Notes under the pieces: model-generated
Told to the model about the DNA's origin: nothing
The model's database searches: none
Seen by the model: only the letters and a program-made list of their open reading frames with translations
Assembly: GCA_900552465.1 (NCBI GenBank)
Contig: URZO01000078.1
Coordinates: 1 to 19,733 of the forward strand
Direction of reading: 5' to 3'
DNA length: 19,733 nucleotides
Origin: an uncultured Parabacteroides sp.
GTDB lineage: Bacteria > Bacteroidota > Bacteroidia > Bacteroidales > Tannerellaceae
Shown here: piece after piece, positions 1-6,310 of the stretch
Layout of the letters: every line of letters starts with the position of its first letter
How positions within the stretch are numbered: position 1 is the first letter of the stretch
Program-made: the position numbers and the translations under genes

Positions 1-2
1 TG

Positions 3-34
3 CAAATATATGTATTGCCTATGTACTATGCAAT
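3..34 (-). promoter_or_regulatory. Candidate divergent promoter for a gene off the left edge
   Basis: Read on the minus strand, positions 10-3 give TATATTTG, a full match to the Bacteroidales -7 consensus TAnnTTTG. Positions 34-31 give ATTG, one mismatch from the -33 box TTTG, with a 20-bp spacer between them, which is the usual spacing. The gene it would drive lies left of the window, so this rests on motif and spacing alone. A long inverted repeat fills the spacer (separate entry). Confidence 0.45.
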
Positions 35-39
35 ACATA
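9..39. repeat. Inverted repeat, operator-like
   Basis: TATGTATTGC at 9-18 is the exact reverse complement of GCAATACATA at 30-39, giving 10-bp arms around an 11-nt centre. The repeat covers the whole spacer of the predicted minus-strand promoter, where a repressor would block RNA polymerase. The outer ATGT and ACAT ends resemble PadR-family operators, but that assignment is inference. An RNA hairpin is an alternative, though it would mostly lie upstream of the predicted transcription start. Confidence 0.5.
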
Positions 40-136
40 CTACTATGTTTATCCTAATTTAACATTGTTATTGCACAAATCGGGCGATTTTGTGTAAAAA
101 AGAGGCTTGGCTCATGATTAATAGAACAGAAAAGAG

Positions 137-144
137 TACTTTTG
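137..144 (+). promoter_or_regulatory. -7 promoter element of the acyl-CoA synthetase gene
   Basis: TACTTTTG matches the Bacteroidales -7 consensus TAnnTTTG and ends 25 bases before the ATG at 170. There is no TTTG at the ideal distance; the nearest is TTGG at 107-110, which is too far. The -33 box is therefore weak or absent. Confidence 0.5.
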
Positions 145-169
145 CAACATCAAATCAAAACAAAGGATC

Positions 170-1975
170 ATGATTTACTACCACTATGCCGAGTTGATTC
201 ATCGTCAGGCGGAGAAATATGGTTCCCGTACAGCATTAAAACATCGTGATAATGCGACCGGGAAATGGTTGAAAATATCTTGGAGGGAGTTTTCAGACAA
301 AGTGATGCTTACGGCTAAGGCCATGGCTGAGTTTGGAATAGAGGTGCAGGAAAACATCGGGGTATATTCGCAGAATATGCCGCAATGCTTATACACTGAT
401 TTTGGCGCTTATGCCAACCGGGTGGTTTCGATCCCGATGTATGCCACCAATTCTCCGGGACAAATCGAGTATATCATTAATGATGCCGGCATACATACTT
501 TGTTTGTCGGCGAACAGTTGCAGTACAACAATGCCTTTAAGGTGCAAAAAGACTCGCAGTTCCTGAAGCGTCTGATCATCTTTGATCCCGCTGTCAAACT
601 GAATCCGGAGGATAAGACTTCCGTCTATTTTGATGACTTCCTACGGTTGGGAGACAATGCCCATGTCGAAACGACCGTGAAAATCCGGATGAACGAGGCT
701 GTTCCGGAGGATTTGGCTACCATTATATATACTTCCGGTACGACCGGCGAGTCGAAAGGCGTCATGCTTCATCATTCCAATTATCTGGAAGCGATGCGCA
801 TCCACGATATCCGCCTGCCTATGGTTACGGACAGGGATCTTTCCATGTGCTTCCTTCCGTTGACTCACATTTTCGAGAAAGCATGGTCTTACTACTGCTT
901 GCATAAAGGTGTAGCGATTGCCATCAACCAGGACCCGAAGATGATCCAAAAGACATTGCCTGAGGTGCATCCTACGCTGATGTGTAACGTCCCCCGCTTT
1001 TGGGAGAAGGTCTATGCAGGTGTGCATGATAAGATCAATTCGTCTTCCCCGGCCATGAAGAAGATCTTTCTGGATGCTATCGAGACAGGCCGCCGGTATA
1101 ATCTGGAATATAAGAATAAAGGCCTCCCGGCTCCTTGCGGGTTGAAGCTGAAATTTGAGTTTTATAACCGGACTGTCTTTACGCTTCTGAAAAAGGTTTT
1201 GGGTATCGAGCGCGGACGCCTTTTCCCAGTAGCGGGTGCACCCCTTTCAGATACGATCAATGAATTCCTGCAATCGGTCAACATCCCGATTGCTTATGGT
1301 TATGGATTGAGCGAGACAACGGCAACCGTTTGTTTCTATCCGGAGGTCGGATTCCAGTTCGGCTCTATCGGTGAGGTAATGCCGGATGTACAGGTGAGGA
1401 TCGATCCGGAGAACAGCGAGATTCTGGTAAAAGGCAAAACCGTGATGTCCGGCTACTATAATAAACCGGCTGAAAATAAAAAAGCATTTACCGAAGATGG
1501 GTTCTTCCGTACCGGAGATGCCGGGCGGCTGGAGGGAAATACGCTGTTCTTTACGGAACGTATCAAGGACTTGTATAAGACCTCAAACGGTAAATACATT
1601 GCTCCACAGGCAATCGAGATGGCAATGAGCGGAGACAACTTTATCGAGCAGATAGCTGTTATCGGTGATCAGCGTAAGTTTGTCAGCGCCTTGATCGTGC
1701 CGGCTTATCCGTTGCTGGAAGAGTATGCCGGGGAGAAGGGACTTACCTTTAATAGCCGTGAAGAGCTTGTCAACCATAAAGAAATTCTCCGTTTGATAGA
1801 GACGCACGTGGAGGAGCATCAGAAGAACCTGGCCTCTTACGAGAAAATTAAGCGGTTCACCCTGTTGCCCGAACCGTTTATGATGGGCTGCGAGCTGACG
1901 GATACGCTTAAACTGCGCCGTCCCATTGTCCTGCAGAAATATGCGGAACAGATCGAAGCGATGTATGCGGAATAA
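170..1975 (+). CDS. Long-chain fatty acid--CoA ligase (AMP-binding enzyme)
   Basis: This 601-residue adenylate-forming enzyme should activate fatty acids with ATP and then CoA to give acyl-CoA, AMP and pyrophosphate. The motifs of the family are all present in order: the P-loop IIYTSGTTGESKGV near residues 185-198, FLPLTHIFEKAW soon after, YGLSETTA near 376-383, TGDAGRLEG near 449-457 followed by ERIKDLYKTSNGKYIAP, and the C-terminal LTDTLKLRR near 577, which carries the lysine needed for adenylation. The length fits long-chain ACS (FACS) proteins of Bacteroidales, and there is no signal peptide, so it should be cytoplasmic or peripheral. The ATG at 170 is preceded by a -7 box. prfB follows after 45 bases but has its own -7 box. 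Chain-length preference cannot be read from sequence, so fadD is not assigned firmly. Confidence 0.93.
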   Translation: MIYYHYAELIHRQAEKYGSRTALKHRDNATGKWLKISWREFSDKVMLTAKAMAEFGIEVQENIGVYSQNMPQCLYTDFGAYANRVVSIPMYATNSPGQIEYIINDAGIHTLFVGEQLQYNNAFKVQKDSQFLKRLIIFDPAVKLNPEDKTSVYFDDFLRLGDNAHVETTVKIRMNEAVPEDLATIIYTSGTTGESKGVMLHHSNYLEAMRIHDIRLPMVTDRDLSMCFLPLTHIFEKAWSYYCLHKGVAIAINQDPKMIQKTLPEVHPTLMCNVPRFWEKVYAGVHDKINSSSPAMKKIFLDAIETGRRYNLEYKNKGLPAPCGLKLKFEFYNRTVFTLLKKVLGIERGRLFPVAGAPLSDTINEFLQSVNIPIAYGYGLSETTATVCFYPEVGFQFGSIGEVMPDVQVRIDPENSEILVKGKTVMSGYYNKPAENKKAFTEDGFFRTGDAGRLEGNTLFFTERIKDLYKTSNGKYIAPQAIEMAMSGDNFIEQIAVIGDQRKFVSALIVPAYPLLEEYAGEKGLTFNSREELVNHKEILRLIETHVEEHQKNLASYEKIKRFTLLPEPFMMGCELTDTLKLRRPIVLQKYAEQIEAMYAE

Positions 1976-1980
1976 TTTAT

Positions 1981-1988
1981 TATCTTTG
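1981..1988 (+). promoter_or_regulatory. -7 promoter element upstream of prfB
   Basis: TATCTTTG in the 45-base gap before prfB fits TAnnTTTG and ends 32 bases before its ATG. No clear -33 box lies 19-21 bp upstream, where the sequence is the end of the preceding gene. Confidence 0.5.
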
Positions 1989-2020
1989 CCCTTCAATTAC
2001 AAAATAAAAGATAAAAGAAT

Positions 2021-3146
2021 ATGATCACATCAGACCAACTACACAACGTGTTGGAGCGCGAGCAAGCGCTGAGGGGGTATCTTTGACATAGATGGTAAGA
2101 CCATCCAGTTAGAAGAAGAAGAATTACGCACCCATGACCCCGGTTTCTGGGAAGACGCCAAACGGGCTGAAGTCCAGATGAAGAAAGTAAAAGAACTGAA
2201 AAAGTGGATTGAGCTTTACAACGAGGTTAATGCTGCAGCGGAAGAGTTGCAGTTGGCTTATGATTACGTAAAAGAAGGGATTGTCAGCGAAGAAGAGGTC
2301 GATGAGGCCTACGGCAAAGCAATCCAATTGGTGGAAAGCCTGGAATTCCGCAATATGTTGCGCCAGGAAGCCGACCAGATGAGCTGCGTGTTGAAGATCA
2401 ATTCCGGAGCCGGCGGTACGGAAAGCCAGGACTGGGCTTCGATGTTGCTTCGTATGTACACTCGTTGGGCGGAGTCGAACGGCTACAAGATCTCGGTTGC
2501 CAACTATCAGGAAGGGGATGAAGCCGGAATCAAAACGGCGACTCTCAATATCGAAGGCGATTACGCCTACGGTTACCTGAAAGGGGAGAACGGCGTGCAT
2601 CGTTTGGTCCGTGTTTCTCCTTATAACGCGCAGGGTAAGCGAATGACTTCGTTTGCGTCTGTATTCGTAACCCCGTTGGTCGACGATACGATTGAAGTGA
2701 AGATCGACCAGGCTGCTATCTCTTGGGATACCTTCCGTTCGGGTGGTGCCGGCGGCCAGAACGTCAACAAGGTAGAGTCCGGTGTACGTTTGCGCTATCA
2801 GTTTAAAGACCCTTATACGGGCGAAGAAGAAGAGATCCTGATCGAGAACACGGAGACGCGCGACCAGCCCAAGAACCGCGAGAATGCCATGCGCCAGTTG
2901 CGTTCAATCTTGTATGACAAGGAATTGCAGCACCGTATGGAAGAGCAGGCGAAGGTGGAAGCCGGCAAGAAGAAGATCGAATGGGGATCGCAGATCCGCA
3001 GTTATGTCTTCGACGACCGCCGCGTGAAAGACCATCGTACCAACTACCAGACATCTGATGTCAACGGCGTGATGGACGGTAAAATCGACGATTTCATCAA
3101 GGCCTACCTGATGGAATTCGGCGCTGAGGAAGCTGCTGAAAAGTAA
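2021..3146 (+). CDS. prfB: Peptide chain release factor 2, made by +1 programmed frameshift
   Basis: RF2 ends translation at UGA and UAA by entering the ribosomal A site and triggering peptidyl-tRNA hydrolysis. The gene is in two frames. The first runs from ATG 2021 for 21 codons (MITSDQLHNVLEREQALRGYL) to a TGA at 2084-2086; the second resumes at GAC 2085 and ends with TAA 3144-3146. The site is AGGGGG, TAT, CTT, TGA, C, as in Escherichia coli prfB. The joined protein is about 374 residues (E. coli has 365). The catalytic GGQ is at about 244-246 in the context GGAGGQNVNK. The stop-codon-reading tripeptide is SPY at about 199-201, where E. coli has SPF. The region is in order and otherwise undamaged, so this is a working gene and not a pseudogene. 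A caller ignoring the shift would start it falsely at 2178. Confidence 0.96.
2072..2087 (+). promoter_or_regulatory. prfB programmed +1 frameshift site
   Basis: AGGGGG at 2072-2077 is a Shine-Dalgarno-like stimulator, followed by TAT, the slippery CTT (2081-2083) and the in-frame stop TGA (2084-2086) with C next. Slipping from CUU to UUU puts GAC 2085 in frame. When RF2 is scarce the UGA is read slowly and the shift is favoured, so RF2 controls its own synthesis. The arrangement and spacing match the known E. coli site. Confidence 0.95.
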
Positions 3147-3162
3147 GTTTTCCCTATTAACA

Positions 3163-3194
3163 CTTGCATATCTCGATTATAAGTCGTAATATTG
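3163..3194 (+). promoter_or_regulatory. Predicted promoter of the tRNA gene
   Basis: CTTG at 3163-3166 serves as the -33 box, followed by exactly 20 bases and TAATATTG at 3187-3194, one mismatch from TAnnTTTG. Transcription would begin near 3200, just before the leader hairpin. The box is imperfect but the spacing is right. Confidence 0.45.
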
Positions 3195-3202
3195 CACCCG
3201 AT

Positions 3203-3221
3203 TTCAGAGCGACGCTCTGAA
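3203..3221 (+). other. Perfect hairpin in the pre-tRNA 5' leader
   Basis: TTCAGAGC at 3203-3210 pairs fully with GCTCTGAA at 3214-3221 around a GAC loop. The helix ends two bases before the first base of the tRNA. It has no T-run, so it is not a terminator. It would sit against the RNase P cleavage site. Confidence 0.55.
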
Positions 3222-3223
3222 CA

Positions 3224-3297
3224 GGTCCTATAGCTCAGTTGGTTAGAGCACCTGACTCATAATCAGGGAGTCCTTGGTTCAAGCCCAAGTGGGACCA
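3224..3297 (+). tRNA. tRNA with CAT anticodon (Ile2 or elongator Met)
   Basis: A complete cloverleaf can be drawn: acceptor GGTCCTA pairs with TGGGACC (one G-T pair), the D arm contains AGCTCAGTTGG, the anticodon stem is CCTGA/TCAGG with loop CTCATAA, and the T arm contains GGTTCAAGC. The anticodon CAT is at 3258-3260. The discriminator is A at 3297 and CCA is not encoded in full, so the tail must be added afterwards. Whether it reads AUG, or AUA after lysidine modification, is uncertain. C4-G69 and C5-G68 in the acceptor are shared with E. coli tRNA-Ile2 and not with its elongator tRNA-Met, so I lean to Ile2. Automated annotation often labels such genes Met. Confidence 0.93.
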
Positions 3298-3298
3298 C

Positions 3299-3335
3299 AA
3301 AAAAGCAGTTGCATAGTTTTGCAACTGCTTTTTTG
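3299..3335 (+). terminator. Rho-independent terminator after the tRNA
   Basis: GCAGTTGCA (3306-3314) pairs perfectly with TGCAACTGC (3321-3329) around a six-base loop, with an A-run before and a T-run after. It begins directly behind the tRNA and ends its transcript. The A-run could let it also act on the other strand. Confidence 0.85.
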
Positions 3336-3450
3336 TTTATGGTGATACGGTTGACGCATCTACTTTAGAAAAGCAGTACAAGGATGTATTAAGCGGTTAT
3401 CGTACTTGCAAAGAGCTGAACTTTTCCGATATTTGTTTTTCCGAAAATAT

Positions 3451-3555
3451 CTATCACTCTATCACTAATTGCCATTAATGCATTGATAGTCAATTGTAAC
3501 CTTAGTGATAGATGCCGTTTTTTATCTATCACTTGTCTATCAATCCTCTATCACT
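3451..3555. repeat. Cluster of CTATCACT octamers in both orientations
   Basis: Exact copies lie at 3451-3458, 3459-3466, 3526-3533 and 3548-3555, with an exact inverted copy at 3504-3511. One-mismatch copies are at 3537-3544 (direct) and 3482-3489 (inverted). The inverted copy at 3504 and the direct copy at 3526 extend to 10-bp perfect arms (AGTGATAGAT and ATCTATCACT) around a 10-base T-rich loop. Iteron-like protein binding sites, recombinase arm sites or a hairpin are all possible; the sequence does not decide. Confidence 0.7.
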
Positions 3556-3795
3556 ACCGTAAAGGATATTTTCAATGCTCGCTGTCTATACGGCTGTTAA
3601 TTAGTTGGTTGTGTGTCAAGAAGGGTAAATCGCCTCTATTTGAAAAGTTGAAATTCAAATGTAAAAACGACGTTAATTATAGTGAAAAGGTTTCGGCTCT
3701 CTCTATTCATTATGGCAGAGTAACAGACCAAACTATCGGGAACAGGTATACAAAACTGCGATAAGTAAGCAGATAATGTCCCTTACACCCCTATG

Positions 3796-3866
3796 TTTAC
3801 ATCTTTTACATCCGGATTTACAATCTTTTACATGGGGATGTGCATGCATCGGACACCCGGATGTGC
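3796..3866. repeat. TTTACATC tandem repeat with inverted CCGGATGT end
   Basis: Two adjacent units of 21 and 22 bases start with TTTACA at 3796 and 3817, and each carries CTTTTACAT. ACATCCGG at 3808-3815 is matched in reverse by CCGGATGT at 3857-3864. It lies in non-coding DNA upstream of dut and its function is unknown. Confidence 0.55.
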
Positions 3867-4037
3867 AGGAGTTTTTCCGCCTAATTGATTGAAAATTAGT
3901 TATATGTTTATCAAGTATGGATCATGACTTTTACGACAACCCTCCTGTTTGCTTCTGCCAAGGGAATAATAACGAACGATAAGTATTATTTAAAGAATAA
4001 TGGAAGCCGTTAGGAGTGGTAATCAGGGATATTTGTG

Positions 4038-4045
4038 TAAATTTG
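4038..4045 (+). promoter_or_regulatory. -7 promoter element of the dut operon
   Basis: TAAATTTG matches TAnnTTTG and ends 19 bases before the dut ATG at 4065. No good -33 box is visible at the expected spacing. It is the probable start of the dut, TPR, DUF4292 and EnvC-like transcript. Confidence 0.5.
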
Positions 4046-4064
4046 CCCGGAAATAAAAGAGTTT

Positions 4065-4496
4065 ATGGAAGTAAAAATTATAAATAAGTCCCACCATCCG
4101 TTGCCACAGTATGCGACTCCGCTCTCGGCCGGGATGGATATCCGTGCAAACCTGACAGAACCGGTCGTGTTGAAACCGCTTGAACGTAAACTGATCCCGA
4201 CTGGATTGTATATCGCACTGCCGGAAGGATACGAAGCCCAGATGCGCCCTCGCAGCGGCCTGGCATTGAAACATGGCATCACGCTGCTGAACACGCCGGG
4301 TACGATCGATGCCGACTATCGAGGCGAAATCGGCATTATCCTGATCAACCTTTCTTCCGAACCATTTACGGTCAATGACGGCGAACGTATTTGCCAGATG
4401 GTCATCACGACCCATAGCCAGGTGGCCTGGCAGCCGGTGGAAGCGCTGGACGACACCGAACGGGGAGCCGGAGGGTTCGGCCATACGGGGAAATAA
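4065..4496 (+). CDS. dut: Deoxyuridine 5'-triphosphate nucleotidohydrolase (dUTPase)
   Basis: It hydrolyses dUTP to dUMP and pyrophosphate, which keeps uracil out of DNA and supplies dUMP for thymidylate synthesis. The 143-residue protein shows all five motifs of trimeric dUTPases: AGMDIRA, PRSGLALKHG, the uracil-binding stretch GTIDADYRGEIG, GERICQMVI, and the C-terminal RGAGGFGHTGK arm that closes over the nucleotide. The length is typical. The ATG at 4065 follows a -7 box. It is the first gene of an operon whose other members are envelope proteins. That pairing is, to my recollection, conserved in Bacteroidales and does not imply a shared pathway. Confidence 0.97.
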   Translation: MEVKIINKSHHPLPQYATPLSAGMDIRANLTEPVVLKPLERKLIPTGLYIALPEGYEAQMRPRSGLALKHGITLLNTPGTIDADYRGEIGIILINLSSEPFTVNDGERICQMVITTHSQVAWQPVEALDDTERGAGGFGHTGK

Positions 4497-4500
4497 TGGG

Positions 4501-4542
4501 GAATTGAAAATTGAGAATTGAGAATTGAGAATTGAAAATTAA
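4501..4542 (+). repeat. Heptamer tandem repeat GAATTGA between dut and the TPR gene
   Basis: Six consecutive 7-bp units run GAATTGA, AAATTGA, GAATTGA, GAATTGA, GAATTGA, AAATTAA. The array starts five bases after the dut stop and ends just before the next gene's start. It contains the TTG at 4532 that could be mistaken for the start codon. Slippage would change the leader length of the second gene. Confidence 0.8.
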
Positions 4543-4549
4543 AAATGCG

Positions 4550-6310
4550 ATGCTAAGACGGCTGATTACGATATCTCTATTTATCTTGCTGGCAGTGGGC
4601 ATCCGGCCCCTGATGGCGCAGGACTCCGCGACGGAGACACCGCATAAGGCAGCCCGGATCAGTGCGGAAGACCAGCGGAAATTCGACTACTTCTTTTATG
4701 AAGGACTGAACCTGAAGACGGCAGGAAAGTTTGATGCCGCCTACGATGCTTTTAACCATTGTCTAGCAATCGACTCGACCGCTTCGGCCGTACTATACGA
4801 ACTCTCTTCCTTTTACGCCCAGTTGAACCGTCCGGAGAAGTCACTGGATATGTTGCGGAAGGCGGTTGCCTACAGTTCCGATAACTTCACCTACCGTCTG
4901 GCGCTGGCGGCGATGAGCCGCAACCTCGGCATGTTCGGCGAAGCGGCCGAAGAGTATGAGAAGCTGGTAAAAGATTATCCCGGAAAGCCGGAACTGAACT
5001 ATTACCTGGCGGATGCGCTCACGCAGGAAGGCGAGTTGGGCGAGGCGATCGAGGCCTACGATGCGCTCGAGTCGTCGATCGGCATGAACGAGGCGCTCTC
5101 CATGCAAAAATACAAGCTCTATAATGCTTTGGAACAGACCGCCAACGCCTTTAAAGAGGTGGAAAAACTGGCCGCCAAGTTCCCGATGGAATCCCGCTAC
5201 CAAATCATTCTGGGCGATCTGCATCTGGAAAAGAACGACACCGTCAAGGCGTTGGAATATTACAAAAAGGCGCACGCTATCGACCCTGAAAGCCCCTATT
5301 ATATCGTCTCGATGGCAAACTATTACGAGGCGGTAGGCAATAAGGATGCTGCCGAGACGCAGATACGCAACGCGTTGGTAAACGAGAAGCTGGATGTCGA
5401 AACGAAGGTAGGCATCCTTTCCCGCTATATCCTCAAACTGCAACAGACCAAGAAAGGAACGGAAAGTGCGAACGCCCTGTTTCAGACCTTGCTGGAACAG
5501 CATCCCGAAGATATCGACCTGAAGCAGATGTACGGCGGCTTGCTTATCGCACAGGGGAAGAACGACGAGGCCCGTTTCCAGTTCCAGTTGATTACCGAGA
5601 TGGAGCCGTCCGATGCCACCGCCTGGCAGCAGCTTCTGAATCTGGCTTTGAAGGCGGAAGACATTCCCGAAGTGATTCGTATCTGTACGCGTTGCCAGGA
5701 ACTCTTTCCGGATGCGCCGGAATACTATTTCTACCTCGGAATCGCTTATTTCCAGCAAGAGAAATATCAGGAAGCGTTGGACACCTATAAGGCGGGACTG
5801 GATATCATTCCGGAAACAAACCTGGGCTTGAAGTCGGACTTCTACGGACAGATCGGCGATATCTACTATCAGATCAAGAATATGCCTGAAGCCTATAAAG
5901 CCTATGATGAGGCCCTGAAATACAATGACAAGAATGTGGTTGTCCTCAACAACTATGCCTATTTCCTCTCTTTAGAAAAGAAAGACCTGAAAAAGGCGGA
6001 ACGGATGAGTGCGCAGGCTGTGAAGCTGGAACCAAACAACTCGACTTATCTCGACACTTATGCCTGGATATTCTTTGTTCAGGGTAATTATACACTGGCA
6101 AAAATCTATATCGAAAGTGCCGTGGCAAACGATACGACCAAAAGTTCGGAACTGATAGACCACTACGGCGACATCCTCTTTATGAGCGGCGACAAGGAGA
6201 AGGCCCTCGAACAGTGGAAGAAAGCTAAAGAGATGGGGAAAGTGAGTGACGTGCTGGACCGCAAGATTGCAGAAGAAACTTATATAGAAGAGGAGGTTCC
6301 GAATGAATAA
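4550..6310 (+). CDS. Exported tetratricopeptide-repeat protein
   Basis: The 586-residue protein begins with a signal peptide (MLRRLITISLFILLAVGIRPLMAQ), so the mature part is periplasmic or membrane-associated. The rest is almost wholly TPR helices, recognisable by repeated A..Y/F..AL/I....P patterns such as KFDAAYDAFNHCLAIDP-like, DTVKALEYYKKAHAIDPES, KYQEALDTYKAGLDIIPE and MPEAYKAYDEALKYNDKN. I see roughly ten repeats plus a charged C-terminus. TPR arrays are protein-binding scaffolds; no catalytic domain is visible. I chose ATG 4550 over the in-frame TTG 4532, because the TTG lies inside the heptamer repeat. The gene overlaps the next by 8 bases, suggesting coupled translation with the DUF4292 lipoprotein, a possible partner. 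Its exact role is unknown. Confidence 0.88.
   Translation: MLRRLITISLFILLAVGIRPLMAQDSATETPHKAARISAEDQRKFDYFFYEGLNLKTAGKFDAAYDAFNHCLAIDSTASAVLYELSSFYAQLNRPEKSLDMLRKAVAYSSDNFTYRLALAAMSRNLGMFGEAAEEYEKLVKDYPGKPELNYYLADALTQEGELGEAIEAYDALESSIGMNEALSMQKYKLYNALEQTANAFKEVEKLAAKFPMESRYQIILGDLHLEKNDTVKALEYYKKAHAIDPESPYYIVSMANYYEAVGNKDAAETQIRNALVNEKLDVETKVGILSRYILKLQQTKKGTESANALFQTLLEQHPEDIDLKQMYGGLLIAQGKNDEARFQFQLITEMEPSDATAWQQLLNLALKAEDIPEVIRICTRCQELFPDAPEYYFYLGIAYFQQEKYQEALDTYKAGLDIIPETNLGLKSDFYGQIGDIYYQIKNMPEAYKAYDEALKYNDKNVVVLNNYAYFLSLEKKDLKKAERMSAQAVKLEPNNSTYLDTYAWIFFVQGNYTLAKIYIESAVANDTTKSSELIDHYGDILFMSGDKEKALEQWKKAKEMGKVSDVLDRKIAEETYIEEEVPNE

Larger units (their letters stand above)
3336..4064. 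other. Gene-poor region between the tRNA and dut, probable element scar
   Basis: I find no confident gene in these roughly 730 bases. A 93-codon open frame at 3483-3764 has unconvincing composition and runs through the octamer repeats, so it is not called. A frame from about 3341 to 3478 has protein-like content (GDTVDASTLEKQYKDVLSGY) but no start codon and may be a gene fragment. Short frames at 3917-3982 and 4000-4056 look like chance. The region also carries the CTATCACT cluster and the TTTACATC repeat listed separately, and it ends at the dut promoter. Its place directly downstream of a tRNA gene, together with repeats and coding debris, suggests the remains of an integrated element. No integrase is present, so this is inference. 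Confidence 0.5.

Noticed and set aside
2084..2086. In-frame TGA suggesting that prfB is a pseudogene
   Set aside because: It is the known programmed frameshift stop, with AGGGGG upstream and CTT slippery codon; the second frame is intact to the end.
3483..3764. 93-codon open frame as a gene
   Set aside because: It runs through the octamer repeats, has no family features and has unlikely composition for a small protein.
3917..3982. 21-codon frame with Cys-Phe-Cys
   Set aside because: No promoter, no recognisable family, and of a length expected by chance in this gene-poor DNA.
4000..4056. 18-codon frame just before dut
   Set aside because: It overlaps the dut -7 element, so it would lie upstream of the transcription start.
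4532..4549. TTG start for the TPR protein
   Set aside because: It falls within the heptamer repeat; ATG 4550 gives a cleaner signal peptide.
4841..5758. Long antisense open frame within the TPR gene
   Set aside because: It is a shadow of a clear coding frame; antisense frames are long here because of codon bias. The same applies to the other antisense frames, such as those at 7721-8422 and 10117-11031.
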